Shown here one piece after another: positions 30,895 to 39,654 of a DNA stretch of 64,000 bases (position 1 is its first letter; every line of letters starts with the position of its first letter). Made by a program: the position numbers and the translations under genes. The DNA is from Stentor roeselii. Lineage: Eukaryota; Ciliophora; Heterotrichea; Heterotrichida; Stentoridae. Below the pieces are notes generated by a model, which was given only the letters and a program-made list of their open reading frames with translations, ran no database searches and had not been told where the DNA came from. The DNA lies in the NCBI GenBank assembly GCA_006503475.1, contig RSEH01000072.1:1-64000 (forward strand), written 5' to 3'.

Positions 30895-31857
30895 TTAATT
30901 ACGATTCCTCAAAGAATTCATGACATAAGTACCAACCAAACTAGGATTATCCTCTCCACACAACATCTGAAACACCTCATTTTCACAATTTTCCGCCTTG
31001 CAATACCCAAGCTGTTCTTTCCTATCAACTAAAATTCCAATATTCCTGAACTTTTCCTCAAAATACTCTAAAAGTTCTCCTTGAGCGACATCAAAAATCT
31101 CTTTAGCCTGAAGAGTATAATCAAGTTTCGCCTTTTCCACTAAAAACTTGACACATTCCTTAAACCCGTAGTTGTTTTTCTCATGAAAGCCAATCAAACA
31201 AATCAAAATCGCGCCTTGTCCAAAGCGATTTTTTTCGAGGAAGTCAGAAGGTCGCACCTGATGAAAAAATTGGATTAAAGGAAGGATTCCTTCTCGACAA
31301 GCGATCAAAGCACAGTTTTCACCGTTTTCGTCTTTTGCGGCGAAGTTGAATTCTTCGAAAAAGCACTTGGTTGAGTATTGATAGTGAATAATTGTTAATA
31401 TGTCTAACATACCTTTCCTAGTCGCGATTTGTACTGATGAGGAAGGGTTTTTTAAGGATTTTTCTGGTGGACGGCTTTTTAGGTACTCCTCGAAAAAAAC
31501 GTGGAATAGAGTCACGTAGCCCTTTGCCAGGACCAAGTCAAGAGGTTTTATCTGAAATTCACTGAAATCTTCAGTCATTTTCTGGAAACTGCATCCTTGG
31601 CTTATCAAGAACTTAAAAGCTCTCGGTTTTCCTTTCACCACTGAGTAGCTCAGAGGACTTAAACGAAAGGATTTGAAGTGAATCGCTTTTTCTTCGAAGA
31701 TATTTGATGATTTTGAGTGAAGTTTCTGGAAAAGAACTTGGATTTTACTGAGCTTTTGCTCGTCTTCTGCCTCGATTGACTCAATAAGACGTGAGGAAAG
31801 GGTTTTCGAGATTGAATCAAGTCTATCTTGGTCTGGTACTGAGAAAAAGCATCCCAT
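30895..31857 (-). CDS. N-myristoylated ankyrin-like protein B
   Basis: A 320-aa protein starting MGCFFSVPDQ, again with an MGC acylation head. Ankyrin-like units include SPLSYSVVKGKPRAFKFLI, KPLDLVLAKGYVTLFHVFF and NCALIACREGILPLIQFFH. It is the inverted paralogue of protein A and shares its C-terminal motif. The start lies about 470 bp from the divergent FCP1-like gene. Likely a membrane-tethered scaffold; no enzymatic motif. Confidence 0.78.
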   Translation of the reverse strand: MGCFFSVPDQDRLDSISKTLSSRLIESIEAEDEQKLSKIQVLFQKLHSKSSNIFEEKAIHFKSFRLSPLSYSVVKGKPRAFKFLISQGCSFQKMTEDFSEFQIKPLDLVLAKGYVTLFHVFFEEYLKSRPPEKSLKNPSSSVQIATRKGMLDILTIIHYQYSTKCFFEEFNFAAKDENGENCALIACREGILPLIQFFHQVRPSDFLEKNRFGQGAILICLIGFHEKNNYGFKECVKFLVEKAKLDYTLQAKEIFDVAQGELLEYFEEKFRNIGILVDRKEQLGYCKAENCENEVFQMLCGEDNPSLVGTYVMNSLRNRN

Positions 31858-32324
31858 TTTTATGGAATCTGGTGAATTGGAGAAGATGGAAAATGGGTTG
31901 TTGGGTGTATTTCAGATTAATTTTCTTCAGGTCTTGAAAAAGTTGGAAACTTTCAATTTTCATGCAGGTGAAAAGATTGATGATAAAAAAAGTTGCAGTG
32001 GTTAGTAGAATGTGAATAATTCAATGAAAAATTAGGTAAATCATAGTTTTTGTAGAAATCAAGTGATTCAAGTACTCTAAATTTTCATTAAATTTCCTCT
32101 TTTGTTTAAATTAAAGACTAAGAAACTTCGAACTATTTTCCCTACTTTCTTAAAATAACACCCTACAATACATTTACCACCCAACATCCAAAAACATCTA
32201 ACACCCTAACACCCTAACACCCTACCTTACACCCAACCCTTTTAAAATCTATTCTCCCATTAAATGAAACATAAGATCAGAATTTAATCGACTAGAAATT
32301 TGAATTTCCATCTTATAATTCACA
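31858..32324. other. Divergent promoter region with telomere-like tract
   Basis: Intergenic region between divergent genes. It contains the interstitial telomeric repeats at 32157-32226 (separate entry); otherwise AT-rich with no gene. Confidence 0.6.
32157..32226. repeat. Interstitial telomeric repeats
   Basis: Two perfect CACCCTAA units at 32202-32217 are followed by CACCCTAC; a diverged unit (CATCTAA) precedes, and AACACCCTACAA sits at 32157-32168. The sequence is exactly the terminal telomere unit of this chromosome, 100 bp upstream of an ATG. It may be a relic of telomere addition or a promoter box. Confidence 0.9.
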
Positions 32325-33554
32325 ATGATGCTGAAATCATCTAAAAAGCAGCTTGACCTTTGCCAAACCCTGAAGAAAAAAAGGCTGATCTCGAAGAACA
32401 AGCGTCTTACAATCGACATTCCTGATGCTGACGTGCCAAGTTCTCTTGATTTCAACAAAAACTCGCCAAAACACTGGAATCATCCAAAACTGGGCAAAAC
32501 GTTGGCCCGTCCTAAGACGCAAACTTCGACTGACCTGGCGAAGAAAATCTACGCAGGAAGTCCTAAGCCGAAGGCGTTTCTTTTTCCACCTGACGCCAAG
32601 GTTACTGCAAGGAGTACGAACAAGCTACTCAAGCCTAAACCTAAATTAATGAGCACCTTGAAACCCAAGACTCCTGTTGTCAAGAAAATGAAGCCGAAGA
32701 TTATTAAAAGACCCAAAACGAGTTACAGTCCTCAGGGACAACTTAAGCCTGAGACTGGTTGTTCCCCAACAATAGCCGGTTTGAATTCATTCGTTACACA
32801 AGTCCAAACAAAAAAGTCAATCGACCACGAAGAGATTTACAACGAGCACCTATTCCAGACCTTCCAGGCCTTAAAAATCGTGAAAAGTCTTCCACCAGTA
32901 GACCTCGAGCAACTAAAATCAAAAAGAATTTTAGTCCCAAGACGTGCAGGTTACGAGAACAAGAAAACCTTAGTATTCGACCTAGACGAAACCTTAGTCC
33001 ACTGTTGTGAAAACCCCGAAGAACAACATCCAGACGTGATACTTCCAGTGACTTTTCCAAATGGCGAAGTAATAAACGCAGGAATCAACATCAGGCCTCA
33101 TGCCTTAGAATGTTTAAGAACTGTCAACAAAGACTTTGAAGTTTTCGTCTTCACTGCTTCTCATCAATGCTACGCTAATGTTGTGCTTGATTATCTGGAC
33201 CCGACAGGAGAACTTATTCATGCAAGGTTCTTTAGAGACAATTGCATTAATATGGGAGGAATTTATATTAAGGACTTGAGGATCTTTGCTAATCGTAAAC
33301 TGAATGATGTTGTTATTGTTGATAATGCTGCTTATTCTTTTGCTTATCAGATTGATAATGGAATTCCGATTATTTCTTGGCATGATGATCGTGAAGATAG
33401 GGAATTACTCAATTTAACTGATTATCTTCAGTCTTTAGTTGATGCTGATGATATTAGAGAAGTCAATTTTGAAACTTTTCATTTGAAGACTTTTTATGAG
33501 GACTATATGCATGAATTTTTGTTGAATAATGAAGTCGCTAATGAAAGTAACTAG
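32325..33554 (+). CDS. FCP1/SCP-like (HAD) protein phosphatase
   Basis: A 409-aa protein. The first ~200 residues are basic, Lys/Pro-rich and probably disordered. The phosphatase domain (about 212-390) has the DxDxT nucleophile motif DLDETLVH (219-226), a FVFTASHQCYANVVLDYLDP segment, the Lys-bearing FRDNC...YIKDL region and IVDNAAYSFAYQIDNGIPI with the later acidic pair in DNA. These are the HAD small-CTD/Dullard phosphatase signatures; substrates could be the RNA polymerase II tail or other phosphoproteins. Start ATGATG; the second Met is equivalent. The last codons and 3' flank are duplicated in tandem downstream. Confidence 0.9.
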   Translation: MMLKSSKKQLDLCQTLKKKRLISKNKRLTIDIPDADVPSSLDFNKNSPKHWNHPKLGKTLARPKTQTSTDLAKKIYAGSPKPKAFLFPPDAKVTARSTNKLLKPKPKLMSTLKPKTPVVKKMKPKIIKRPKTSYSPQGQLKPETGCSPTIAGLNSFVTQVQTKKSIDHEEIYNEHLFQTFQALKIVKSLPPVDLEQLKSKRILVPRRAGYENKKTLVFDLDETLVHCCENPEEQHPDVILPVTFPNGEVINAGINIRPHALECLRTVNKDFEVFVFTASHQCYANVVLDYLDPTGELIHARFFRDNCINMGGIYIKDLRIFANRKLNDVVIVDNAAYSFAYQIDNGIPIISWHDDREDRELLNLTDYLQSLVDADDIREVNFETFHLKTFYEDYMHEFLLNNEVANESN

Positions 33555-33745
33555 GTAATTATTGAGTTTTGATTTTGGTTGTTTTTTAGATTGAGATTTT
33601 AAAGGGTGCTTGTTTTGATAGAAAATATTTTATTTGAATAATGAAGTCGCTAATGAAAGTAATAAAGAATTATTGAGTTTGATTTTGGTTGTTTTTTTAG
33701 ATTGAGATTTTAAAGGGTTCTTGTTTTGATAAAGAAATTTTTTAT
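33522..33745. repeat. 112-bp tandem duplication at the 3' end of the FCP1-like gene
   Basis: TTGAATAATGAAGTCGCTAA begins at 33522 (coding) and again at 33634; the ~112-bp units match closely through TTGTTTTGATA. The first copy contains the last codons and the TAG; the second has a small change after GAAAGTAA and is non-coding. Confidence 0.9.
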
Positions 33746-34055
33746 AAATGATAAGTTTTTGAGATTTTTACAATATTTTCGGTGTTATTAATTTATGAGA
33801 ACCTAAAAGTAACACAATGAAAATTATTAATCTTTCTTAAATTTTCCTTAAAAACTTTTTCATCACCTTGATTATCCCAAATATTTTCATTCTAAAATAA
33901 TCATCTAATCCTCAAAAATCCAAAAACTCTAAAAATAAAAAATCCAAGAAACCTTCTCAACATTAATCATACCTAAACCCTCAATCCACTAAAATCCTAA
34001 ATCCTAAACCCTAAACCCTAAACCCTCAATCCACATCGCACTAAAAACAATAAAA
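33555..34055. other. Intergenic: duplication plus CCCTAAA-type tract
   Basis: About 500 bp between same-strand genes. It holds the second copy of the 112-bp duplication and, close to the next ATG, the CCCTAAA-like tract. I see no gene. Confidence 0.6.
33970..34034 (+). promoter_or_regulatory. CCCTAAA-type telomere-like tract upstream of the C2 gene
   Basis: CCTAAATCCTAAACCCTAAA-type sequence, three CCCTAAA units with diverged flanks, ends about 25 bp before the ATG at 34056. The 7-base unit differs from the 8-base telomere of this chromosome, so it is not simply a captured telomere. Role as a promoter element is inferred from position. Confidence 0.45.
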
Positions 34056-35120
34056 ATGATAGGCAAAGGCAACCTCCGTCAACGAGCGATATCCGATTAC
34101 GAATTCGTAAAGAAAAAAAGCAAAGCCCAATTCGTAGTGCAACTTCATTCAGGTCGTCTGTCAATAAACGTATCAGTGATCGGTGTGATGCACCCATTCG
34201 TAAAGTTCATTTTCGGAAACGAGTCCTGCAGGTCTTCAAACTCAGTGATCGGGGGTCAAGCCCCTAAATGGGACCAGTACTTTTCATTCACCTTCGACAT
34301 GACGCGTGAATTAGAGTTGATCGTCTTCGACAAGTCAATCTTTTTCGGAGATATCGAAATCGGCAGATGCAGCATTCTTTTAGCTGACGTCGCCCAAGGT
34401 CGACAGACTGAGTGGTGGGAGATCCTTTCGCCCAGTGGTCAACTGGCAGGGTCGATTTTTCTTAGCTTTGAGTTTCCTCAGAGCGAAACGATGCATGTTT
34501 CGAAAAACTCTTGGGATTTGAAGATGCATCATCATATTGAGTCTTCGCCTGTCATTCGGGTTAAAGGGAAAAATTTTACACAGGGCTCGAAATTGACTCC
34601 GGATATTAAGTTGGCTAACTCGTTGACTACTACTCTTGTCACTGAACAGGTGGAAATGGAAAATTGTGAACATGGAAGGGATAAAGGGATTATTGGAGAA
34701 AGTATTGAAATCGAAGATTATGAAAGTACTAGGTCGGCTTTGATTGAAAAACATGAAAGATGTAAAAATCAGGAAAAGGTTTTTTTGAATGATTTGCATC
34801 GGACTAGGGAAGAAAATAATTTGGTTAGGAATGAAAGGACTGATGTTAAGAAAAGTAATGAAATTTTACAGATTAAAGAGGAAGAGATACTAAAAGAAAA
34901 AGAAGTAATTAAAAAGGAAAGAGGAGATATTGAGGAAGAAAAAGAAATCGTTAAAAAGCAACTTGAAGCACTAAATTTAGAATACATGAAACTTAAAAAG
35001 GAGAAATTGAGGATTAGGGCTCAAAGAAGTATTCAAGAGAAACGTAAGAAGAGAATGGAAAGGATGAAAATAGCGAGAGGATTCGAGGCTCACGGTGGGA
35101 ATATTAAGTGTGAGAATTAG
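34056..35120 (+). CDS. C2-domain plus coiled-coil protein
   Basis: A 354-aa protein. Residues about 27-150 form a C2 beta-sandwich: GRLSINVSVIG, HPFVKFIFGN, APKWDQYFSFTF, ELELIVFDKS, FGDIEIGRCSILL and a final strand at GSIFLSFEF. Few of the Asp ligands of Ca2+-binding C2 loops are visible, so lipid or protein binding independent of Ca2+ is possible. Residues ~235-340 are a long Lys/Glu coiled coil with a basic tail (KRKKRMERMK). Likely a peripheral membrane or cytoskeletal adaptor. Start lies in AAAAATGA, 25 bp after the CCCTAAA-like tract. Confidence 0.78.
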   Translation: MIGKGNLRQRAISDYEFVKKKSKAQFVVQLHSGRLSINVSVIGVMHPFVKFIFGNESCRSSNSVIGGQAPKWDQYFSFTFDMTRELELIVFDKSIFFGDIEIGRCSILLADVAQGRQTEWWEILSPSGQLAGSIFLSFEFPQSETMHVSKNSWDLKMHHHIESSPVIRVKGKNFTQGSKLTPDIKLANSLTTTLVTEQVEMENCEHGRDKGIIGESIEIEDYESTRSALIEKHERCKNQEKVFLNDLHRTREENNLVRNERTDVKKSNEILQIKEEEILKEKEVIKKERGDIEEEKEIVKKQLEALNLEYMKLKKEKLRIRAQRSIQEKRKKRMERMKIARGFEAHGGNIKCEN

Positions 35121-35870
35121 TAAATAATTAAAGATTTTTTCACTGTCGATTATTAAATTATTGAAATATAATTAAAGTTGTGAAAGATTGAAAAACATTT
35201 GTTTATAAGATTTTTAATTATTAATAAATCAACTCATATTTAATTTTTAAGATTCAGACATGAGGGTTTTGTATGTTTGTTCAGTTTATATAACATTTAA
35301 AAGATAATGACTATGTATTGCTAAACCGGTTGCATGTGAATTAAAACTTTAAACTGATAAATTAATTGAACTTTAAATTTTCATAAAGTTTTTCTGTCAT
35401 TTTCTCCTTCGAATTTGTTGATATTTTTATGAGAATATAAAATTTTGAATCTATTAACCTCAATTAAAAGTTGTATCATTTTCAATATTTATCCTATTTC
35501 AATTTATTTTTATATAAGTTTTCTCCAATTAAGTTCTTAATCTTAATAAGTTACTCTGAAATGTCTTCTTTGAAGTTAAAATTTGATATTTTTTAACTAT
35601 CCTATTTTCATTCTTTATTCTGAGTGAAACAATTGAATATATATGAGCTCTTATTGATAGTCAACTTAAATCTATTCTCTCAGACTAATATTCCTTAAAA
35701 AAGATTAAAATTTCTATCAAGTGCTTTACAGATTTCAAGATATTGAGAAATAAATCAAACTAATTAAACAAAAAAAATAAACCTTTTATAATTTTGAAAT
35801 ATCCCAACTACTTAAATCCCAAACTAATTTCCATTTCCTGAAGTATTACCTAACTAACCTATTCTATGTC
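35121..35870. other. AT-rich intergenic DNA
   Basis: Convergent gap between the C2 gene and the first GTPase-crystallin gene. No gene, RNA or repeat seen. Confidence 0.55.
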
Positions 35871-37730
35871 TTAATCATCCCAGGTCTTTTTTTTAATTTC
35901 CACCGGTAAATTTCTCTCAAATAGTAAATTTTTCTCACAAGACTTTTCCAAATCACGAAGTGAAGTTAAGGCTACTTGATTAGTAATCTGCCTTTTATAT
36001 GAAATAATAAGAGTTCCGTTCATAAGTTCAGCTGTTGGATTCATGTGGTCGAATTCTTTAGGAACAGTGAAATTCACGCAGAGATCTTTGTGAAACTTTG
36101 AAGTATTTCGGGTAAGCCTTGATTTATTCTTCTCGCCCTTTGCACTGACAGTTGTGGAATAGTTTGTACAACTTATTAGAATATTTTCGAATGATATCCC
36201 TGGAACATCGATGTTTATAATGAATTCATCATCGTCTAAAAGCATTCCGATGTTTCTTTTAGAAGTTTCTTCAGTTGTAAGCCAGCTGAAATTTCGGAAT
36301 TTTATTTGTTCTAATGAAATGTAACTTTTGAAACTAACTTTAGATAATTCAGGCTCTTCATCGTCTTGTCTGGTTAATTTGTTTATTTCAGTTTCCGCTC
36401 CGATCAAATCTTCTAAAATATTTGCCATTTGAAGCTTAAAATTCTTGACTTTTTTCCCAATCATTTCATAAACAAGAACATTTTTGATGTACTCTATAGA
36501 GAAAAGATTGTATTCTTTACCGAACTTGTAGTTATTATTGACTAAACCCACATGTCTGAAGTTTGAATTTGGGCAGAAGATAGGAATATTTTTGGATTTT
36601 AGTTCATTTTCTACTGTAATTGTAACAAGTTTTGACTGGTAGTGGTTATTAAAGTCTTCTCCATATAGTTCTATCACTTGCTTTGTCCAAGCTTCATTAA
36701 GTTCATTTTCGTCATACACTTCTTTAAAATTATGTACTATAATGAATTTCTTTTTCTTATATTCTTCTTTTTTTGAGAACTGAACCAGAAGCTTTTGTTC
36801 ATGAATATTAAAGTTATTAACCACGAAAATAATTGTATTACTCAAACCAGTTACAACATTGCTCATAACCAAATCCTGTAGTTCCTCAACATCAAAGTCA
36901 ATGCCCGAGAAATTAGCCGCTCTATGAATGCCAGGAGTATCAATACTTAAAAGTTTCACTCCTTGAATTTCAACATTTCTAAACTTAACACAATCCGTAG
37001 GAAATTTTTTTCCAAATCCAAAAACAATTCCAGATAATTTTGAAAGTAAAAAAGTTTTCCCAGTTTGACTTCCTCCAATCATACAAAAAGTGCTTTGAAT
37101 TCTCAGATCATTAGTAAACTTGTTGATATCTCCTCGAATAAGCCAGTCATTTTCATCTTGACAAGAAATCCTTTCGCCTTGAGGAATAAGAAACTCGAGA
37201 TCAAAGAAAGGTTTAAATTCAGGAGGAAAGATAAGAGCAAGGTTTTCATTTCCCCAGGGCTCGTCTTTGAATTTTTCTGAGTTTTCTTTGATGTCTTTTA
37301 ATATCTGCTCATATTTTCTTGATTTAGAAATTTCAGAATTTGCTGAATTTAGAAGTTCAGTTAAGCCTTTTATTTCGTTTGACTTGTCGATTATTGTTGT
37401 TTTGTAGGATTCTATTGAACTGAAAATAGAATTTTCTTCGTTTTGAGTGCAACCTAAAGCTTTTTCGATTCTATCACGAAGATCGGCGAATTGTTGTAAT
37501 TGGGTTTCTAAGGATTCAGCTTTTTGGATTGTTTCTTGTAAGTCTTGATTGAGCTTTTGGTTGTTTTCTATGAGGGATTTTAGTTCTGATTCTAAGCGAA
37601 TTAGGTCATTTTCCTTGTTGGTTACTGTTTGCTCTAGTTGAGTCACTTTTTCTGATAGTTCACTTTTTTCTTTATCAAGTTGGTTTATACGGTCTGTTAG
37701 ACCAGCATTTTGCAATTGAAGCTCCTCCAT
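35871..37730 (-). CDS. Coiled coil - P-loop GTPase - alpha-crystallin fusion protein, copy 1
   Basis: A 619-aa protein. Residues 1-150 form a long coiled coil. The G domain (about 175-430) has P-loop GGSQTGKT (219-226), G3 DTPG (264-267) and HNFK (333-336) where G4 NKxD is expected; the hydrophobic strand LSNTIIFVVNNFN precedes it. Residues about 499-581 match an alpha-crystallin/Hsp20 fold: DEFIINIDVPG (first strands), FTVPKEFDHMNPTAEL and the signature A-x-x-x-N-G-x-L as AELMNGTLIISYK. A 40-residue basic tail follows. The combination of a GTPase with a small-heat-shock domain is not one I know. It is the first of four tandem minus-strand paralogues, with TATAAATGG at the start. Biochemical role unknown; GTP-driven assembly coupled to client binding is an inference. 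Confidence 0.8.
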   Translation of the reverse strand: MEELQLQNAGLTDRINQLDKEKSELSEKVTQLEQTVTNKENDLIRLESELKSLIENNQKLNQDLQETIQKAESLETQLQQFADLRDRIEKALGCTQNEENSIFSSIESYKTTIIDKSNEIKGLTELLNSANSEISKSRKYEQILKDIKENSEKFKDEPWGNENLALIFPPEFKPFFDLEFLIPQGERISCQDENDWLIRGDINKFTNDLRIQSTFCMIGGSQTGKTFLLSKLSGIVFGFGKKFPTDCVKFRNVEIQGVKLLSIDTPGIHRAANFSGIDFDVEELQDLVMSNVVTGLSNTIIFVVNNFNIHEQKLLVQFSKKEEYKKKKFIIVHNFKEVYDENELNEAWTKQVIELYGEDFNNHYQSKLVTITVENELKSKNIPIFCPNSNFRHVGLVNNNYKFGKEYNLFSIEYIKNVLVYEMIGKKVKNFKLQMANILEDLIGAETEINKLTRQDDEEPELSKVSFKSYISLEQIKFRNFSWLTTEETSKRNIGMLLDDDEFIINIDVPGISFENILISCTNYSTTVSAKGEKNKSRLTRNTSKFHKDLCVNFTVPKEFDHMNPTAELMNGTLIISYKRQITNQVALTSLRDLEKSCEKNLLFERNLPVEIKKKTWDD

Positions 37731-37886
37731 TTATATTCATGTTTTAAAATATAGACACCAAAAGATGTCTATAGTGAAAAGTTTGAATAAGGGAAAAATA
37801 TTAGGATGGTAGTGATTTTATGATTTCGGAAATTTTTGAATGAGATTTGCTAAAACTACCTAAAATTTCCTAAAATTCCTTAATTT

Positions 37887-39461
37887 CTAACTTTTCCTCT
37901 CTATTTCTCTAGCAGTTTGAAAAGGACTTTCACTTTCCGGCTCAATCCTTAAACTTGGTGTATCAACAAGCGATTCATTTTCAGATTTAAACTGCGAAAT
38001 CTCAACAGTCTCTTGTAAAAAATATTCAAGCATCAGTACTCCATTCCTAAAACCAAAAGTCGGATTCAAATGATTAAATCTTTTCGGTACTTTAAATTTG
38101 ATATTAACCTTATTAAACCTTTTCCCCTTCTTACTCGAAATCTGATGTCCATCAAATTTTCTCTCAGAGAAAATTTTCGTATATTTATTCGAGCATCTAA
38201 TCCTAAGACTTTCCTGAAGATTTCCAGGCATATCAAAGCAAATTCTAAAAAACTTTTCATCCATAAACAAGTCATTTTCCCTGTATTTTTGATCAGCATT
38301 TAAAAACCAGAAATAATTCCTGAACTTTATTTCCTCAGCTGAAGTTCCATTCAAATCAATTTTCCAAAGACCTTGATTTTCTTCTTGACTTTTTAATGAC
38401 AACTTAACTCGACTTCCAATCAAAAGTTCCAAATTCTTTGAAAGTTTTTTAATTAACTTTTTTGGAGATAATCTTGTTGAAAATTCCATGAGATCCCTGA
38501 TATACTTAAAAGAAGACAAATTGTAAACTTTGCCAACTTTACAGTTGTTGTTCATTAAACAGACATGAAAGAAGTTATTCCTTTCGTAAAAGAAAATTGA
38601 TTGTTTTACAGAATTTCCTGAAATAATAGTCTCGATGACTCGTTTAAACTTCTTATCATTTCCTTTTTCATTGTAAATTTCAAGAGCTTGTTCTTTGAAA
38701 GAGGTTTCTAGTTCTTTTATATCAAAAATGTCTTTAAAATTGTGAACTATTATAAAAGTTTTTTTTATGAATTGAGGATGTTCTGAGATTTTTTTTAAGA
38801 ATTTTTGGTCGAAAATCGTGAAATTATTGACGAGAATTATTATTATGCTGCTCATTGTTATTGTAAAGTTCTTGGAAAATAAGTCTTTTAATTTACTGTT
38901 TTCGTAGTCGAATGGGTTGAATTGGTATGGCTTGAAGTACCCTGGAGTATCGATTGAAAGGTAGTTTATTCCATTTATTTCAATTTCTTGAAATTTTAAG
39001 TTTTTTGTTGGATGCTTTCTTCCGGATTTTAATGGAAATTCAGAGATTTTTGATAAGAGGAATGTTTTGCCTGTTTGGTATTGTCCTATTATTGAAAAAA
39101 TTCTGTCGATTTCGTTGGTTTCTGTGAATAGAGTCGTGTTTCCAGAGATAGTCCAATTATCACCATCTTCATTATTAAGATCAGGACCTTCAGGGATTTT
39201 TAACTCGAAAAACGGTCTTAAATCCTCATCATCTTGATAATCCTTTGAAATTTCCTTATCAAATTCTAAAAATCTTTCTTTAAATTCTTCAATTTCAATG
39301 ACTAAATTTTCATTTTCAACTCTTAAAGAATTATTTTCAACTTTCAAAGAATCATTTTCAACTTTTAAAGAATTATTTTGAATGGATAAAGAATTGATTT
39401 CATTCCCAAGTTTTTTCTTTTCTTCATTCCATTGATTTTTTTCTTGGTCGTGGTGATCCAT
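37887..39461 (-). CDS. Coiled coil - P-loop GTPase - alpha-crystallin fusion protein, copy 2
   Basis: A 524-aa protein with the same layout as its neighbour but a shorter coiled coil (residues 1-75) built from near-exact heptads (NSLKVEN). P-loop GQYQTGKT (126-133), G3 DTPG (about 171-174) and G4-position HNFK are present. The crystallin domain (about 398-480) reads FRICFDMPG, FKVPKRFNHLNPTFGF and FRNGVLMLEYF; the N-G-x-L signature is intact. Ends with an acidic Ser/Glu tail. ATG in TATAAATGG; a 157-bp gap separates it from copy 1. Confidence 0.8.
   Translation of the reverse strand: MDHHDQEKNQWNEEKKKLGNEINSLSIQNNSLKVENDSLKVENNSLRVENENLVIEIEEFKERFLEFDKEISKDYQDDEDLRPFFELKIPEGPDLNNEDGDNWTISGNTTLFTETNEIDRIFSIIGQYQTGKTFLLSKISEFPLKSGRKHPTKNLKFQEIEINGINYLSIDTPGYFKPYQFNPFDYENSKLKDLFSKNFTITMSSIIIILVNNFTIFDQKFLKKISEHPQFIKKTFIIVHNFKDIFDIKELETSFKEQALEIYNEKGNDKKFKRVIETIISGNSVKQSIFFYERNNFFHVCLMNNNCKVGKVYNLSSFKYIRDLMEFSTRLSPKKLIKKLSKNLELLIGSRVKLSLKSQEENQGLWKIDLNGTSAEEIKFRNYFWFLNADQKYRENDLFMDEKFFRICFDMPGNLQESLRIRCSNKYTKIFSERKFDGHQISSKKGKRFNKVNIKFKVPKRFNHLNPTFGFRNGVLMLEYFLQETVEISQFKSENESLVDTPSLRIEPESESPFQTAREIERKS
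39312..39395. repeat. 21-bp coding minisatellite in copy 2 coiled coil
   Basis: Four 21-bp units, 39312-39332, 39333-39353, 39354-39374 and 39375-39395, each encoding one heptad (sense N-x-S-L-K-V-E). The fourth unit is diverged. Heptad-sized DNA repeats suggest recent growth of the coiled coil. Confidence 0.9.
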
Positions 39462-39654
39462 TTATATCCATTTTATCTAAGTTGTAGACTAAATATAGAC
39501 AGTCTACAAAGGAACAAAAATGAATAAAAGACTTAAATTAAATTTCAAGCAAGTTGAAGAGTAATAAATATTTCTTTTGTTTCTTTTATAAAAAAACCAG
39601 GATTTTTTCAATACAATCAAAAATTCAATCATAGAAAAACTCAATTATCCTAAA

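Noticed and set aside
32759-33060. Additional frames of 80-90 codons over the FCP1-like gene on both strands.
   Set aside because: They overlap the unmistakable phosphatase frame and have Arg/Ser-rich, non-protein-like composition.
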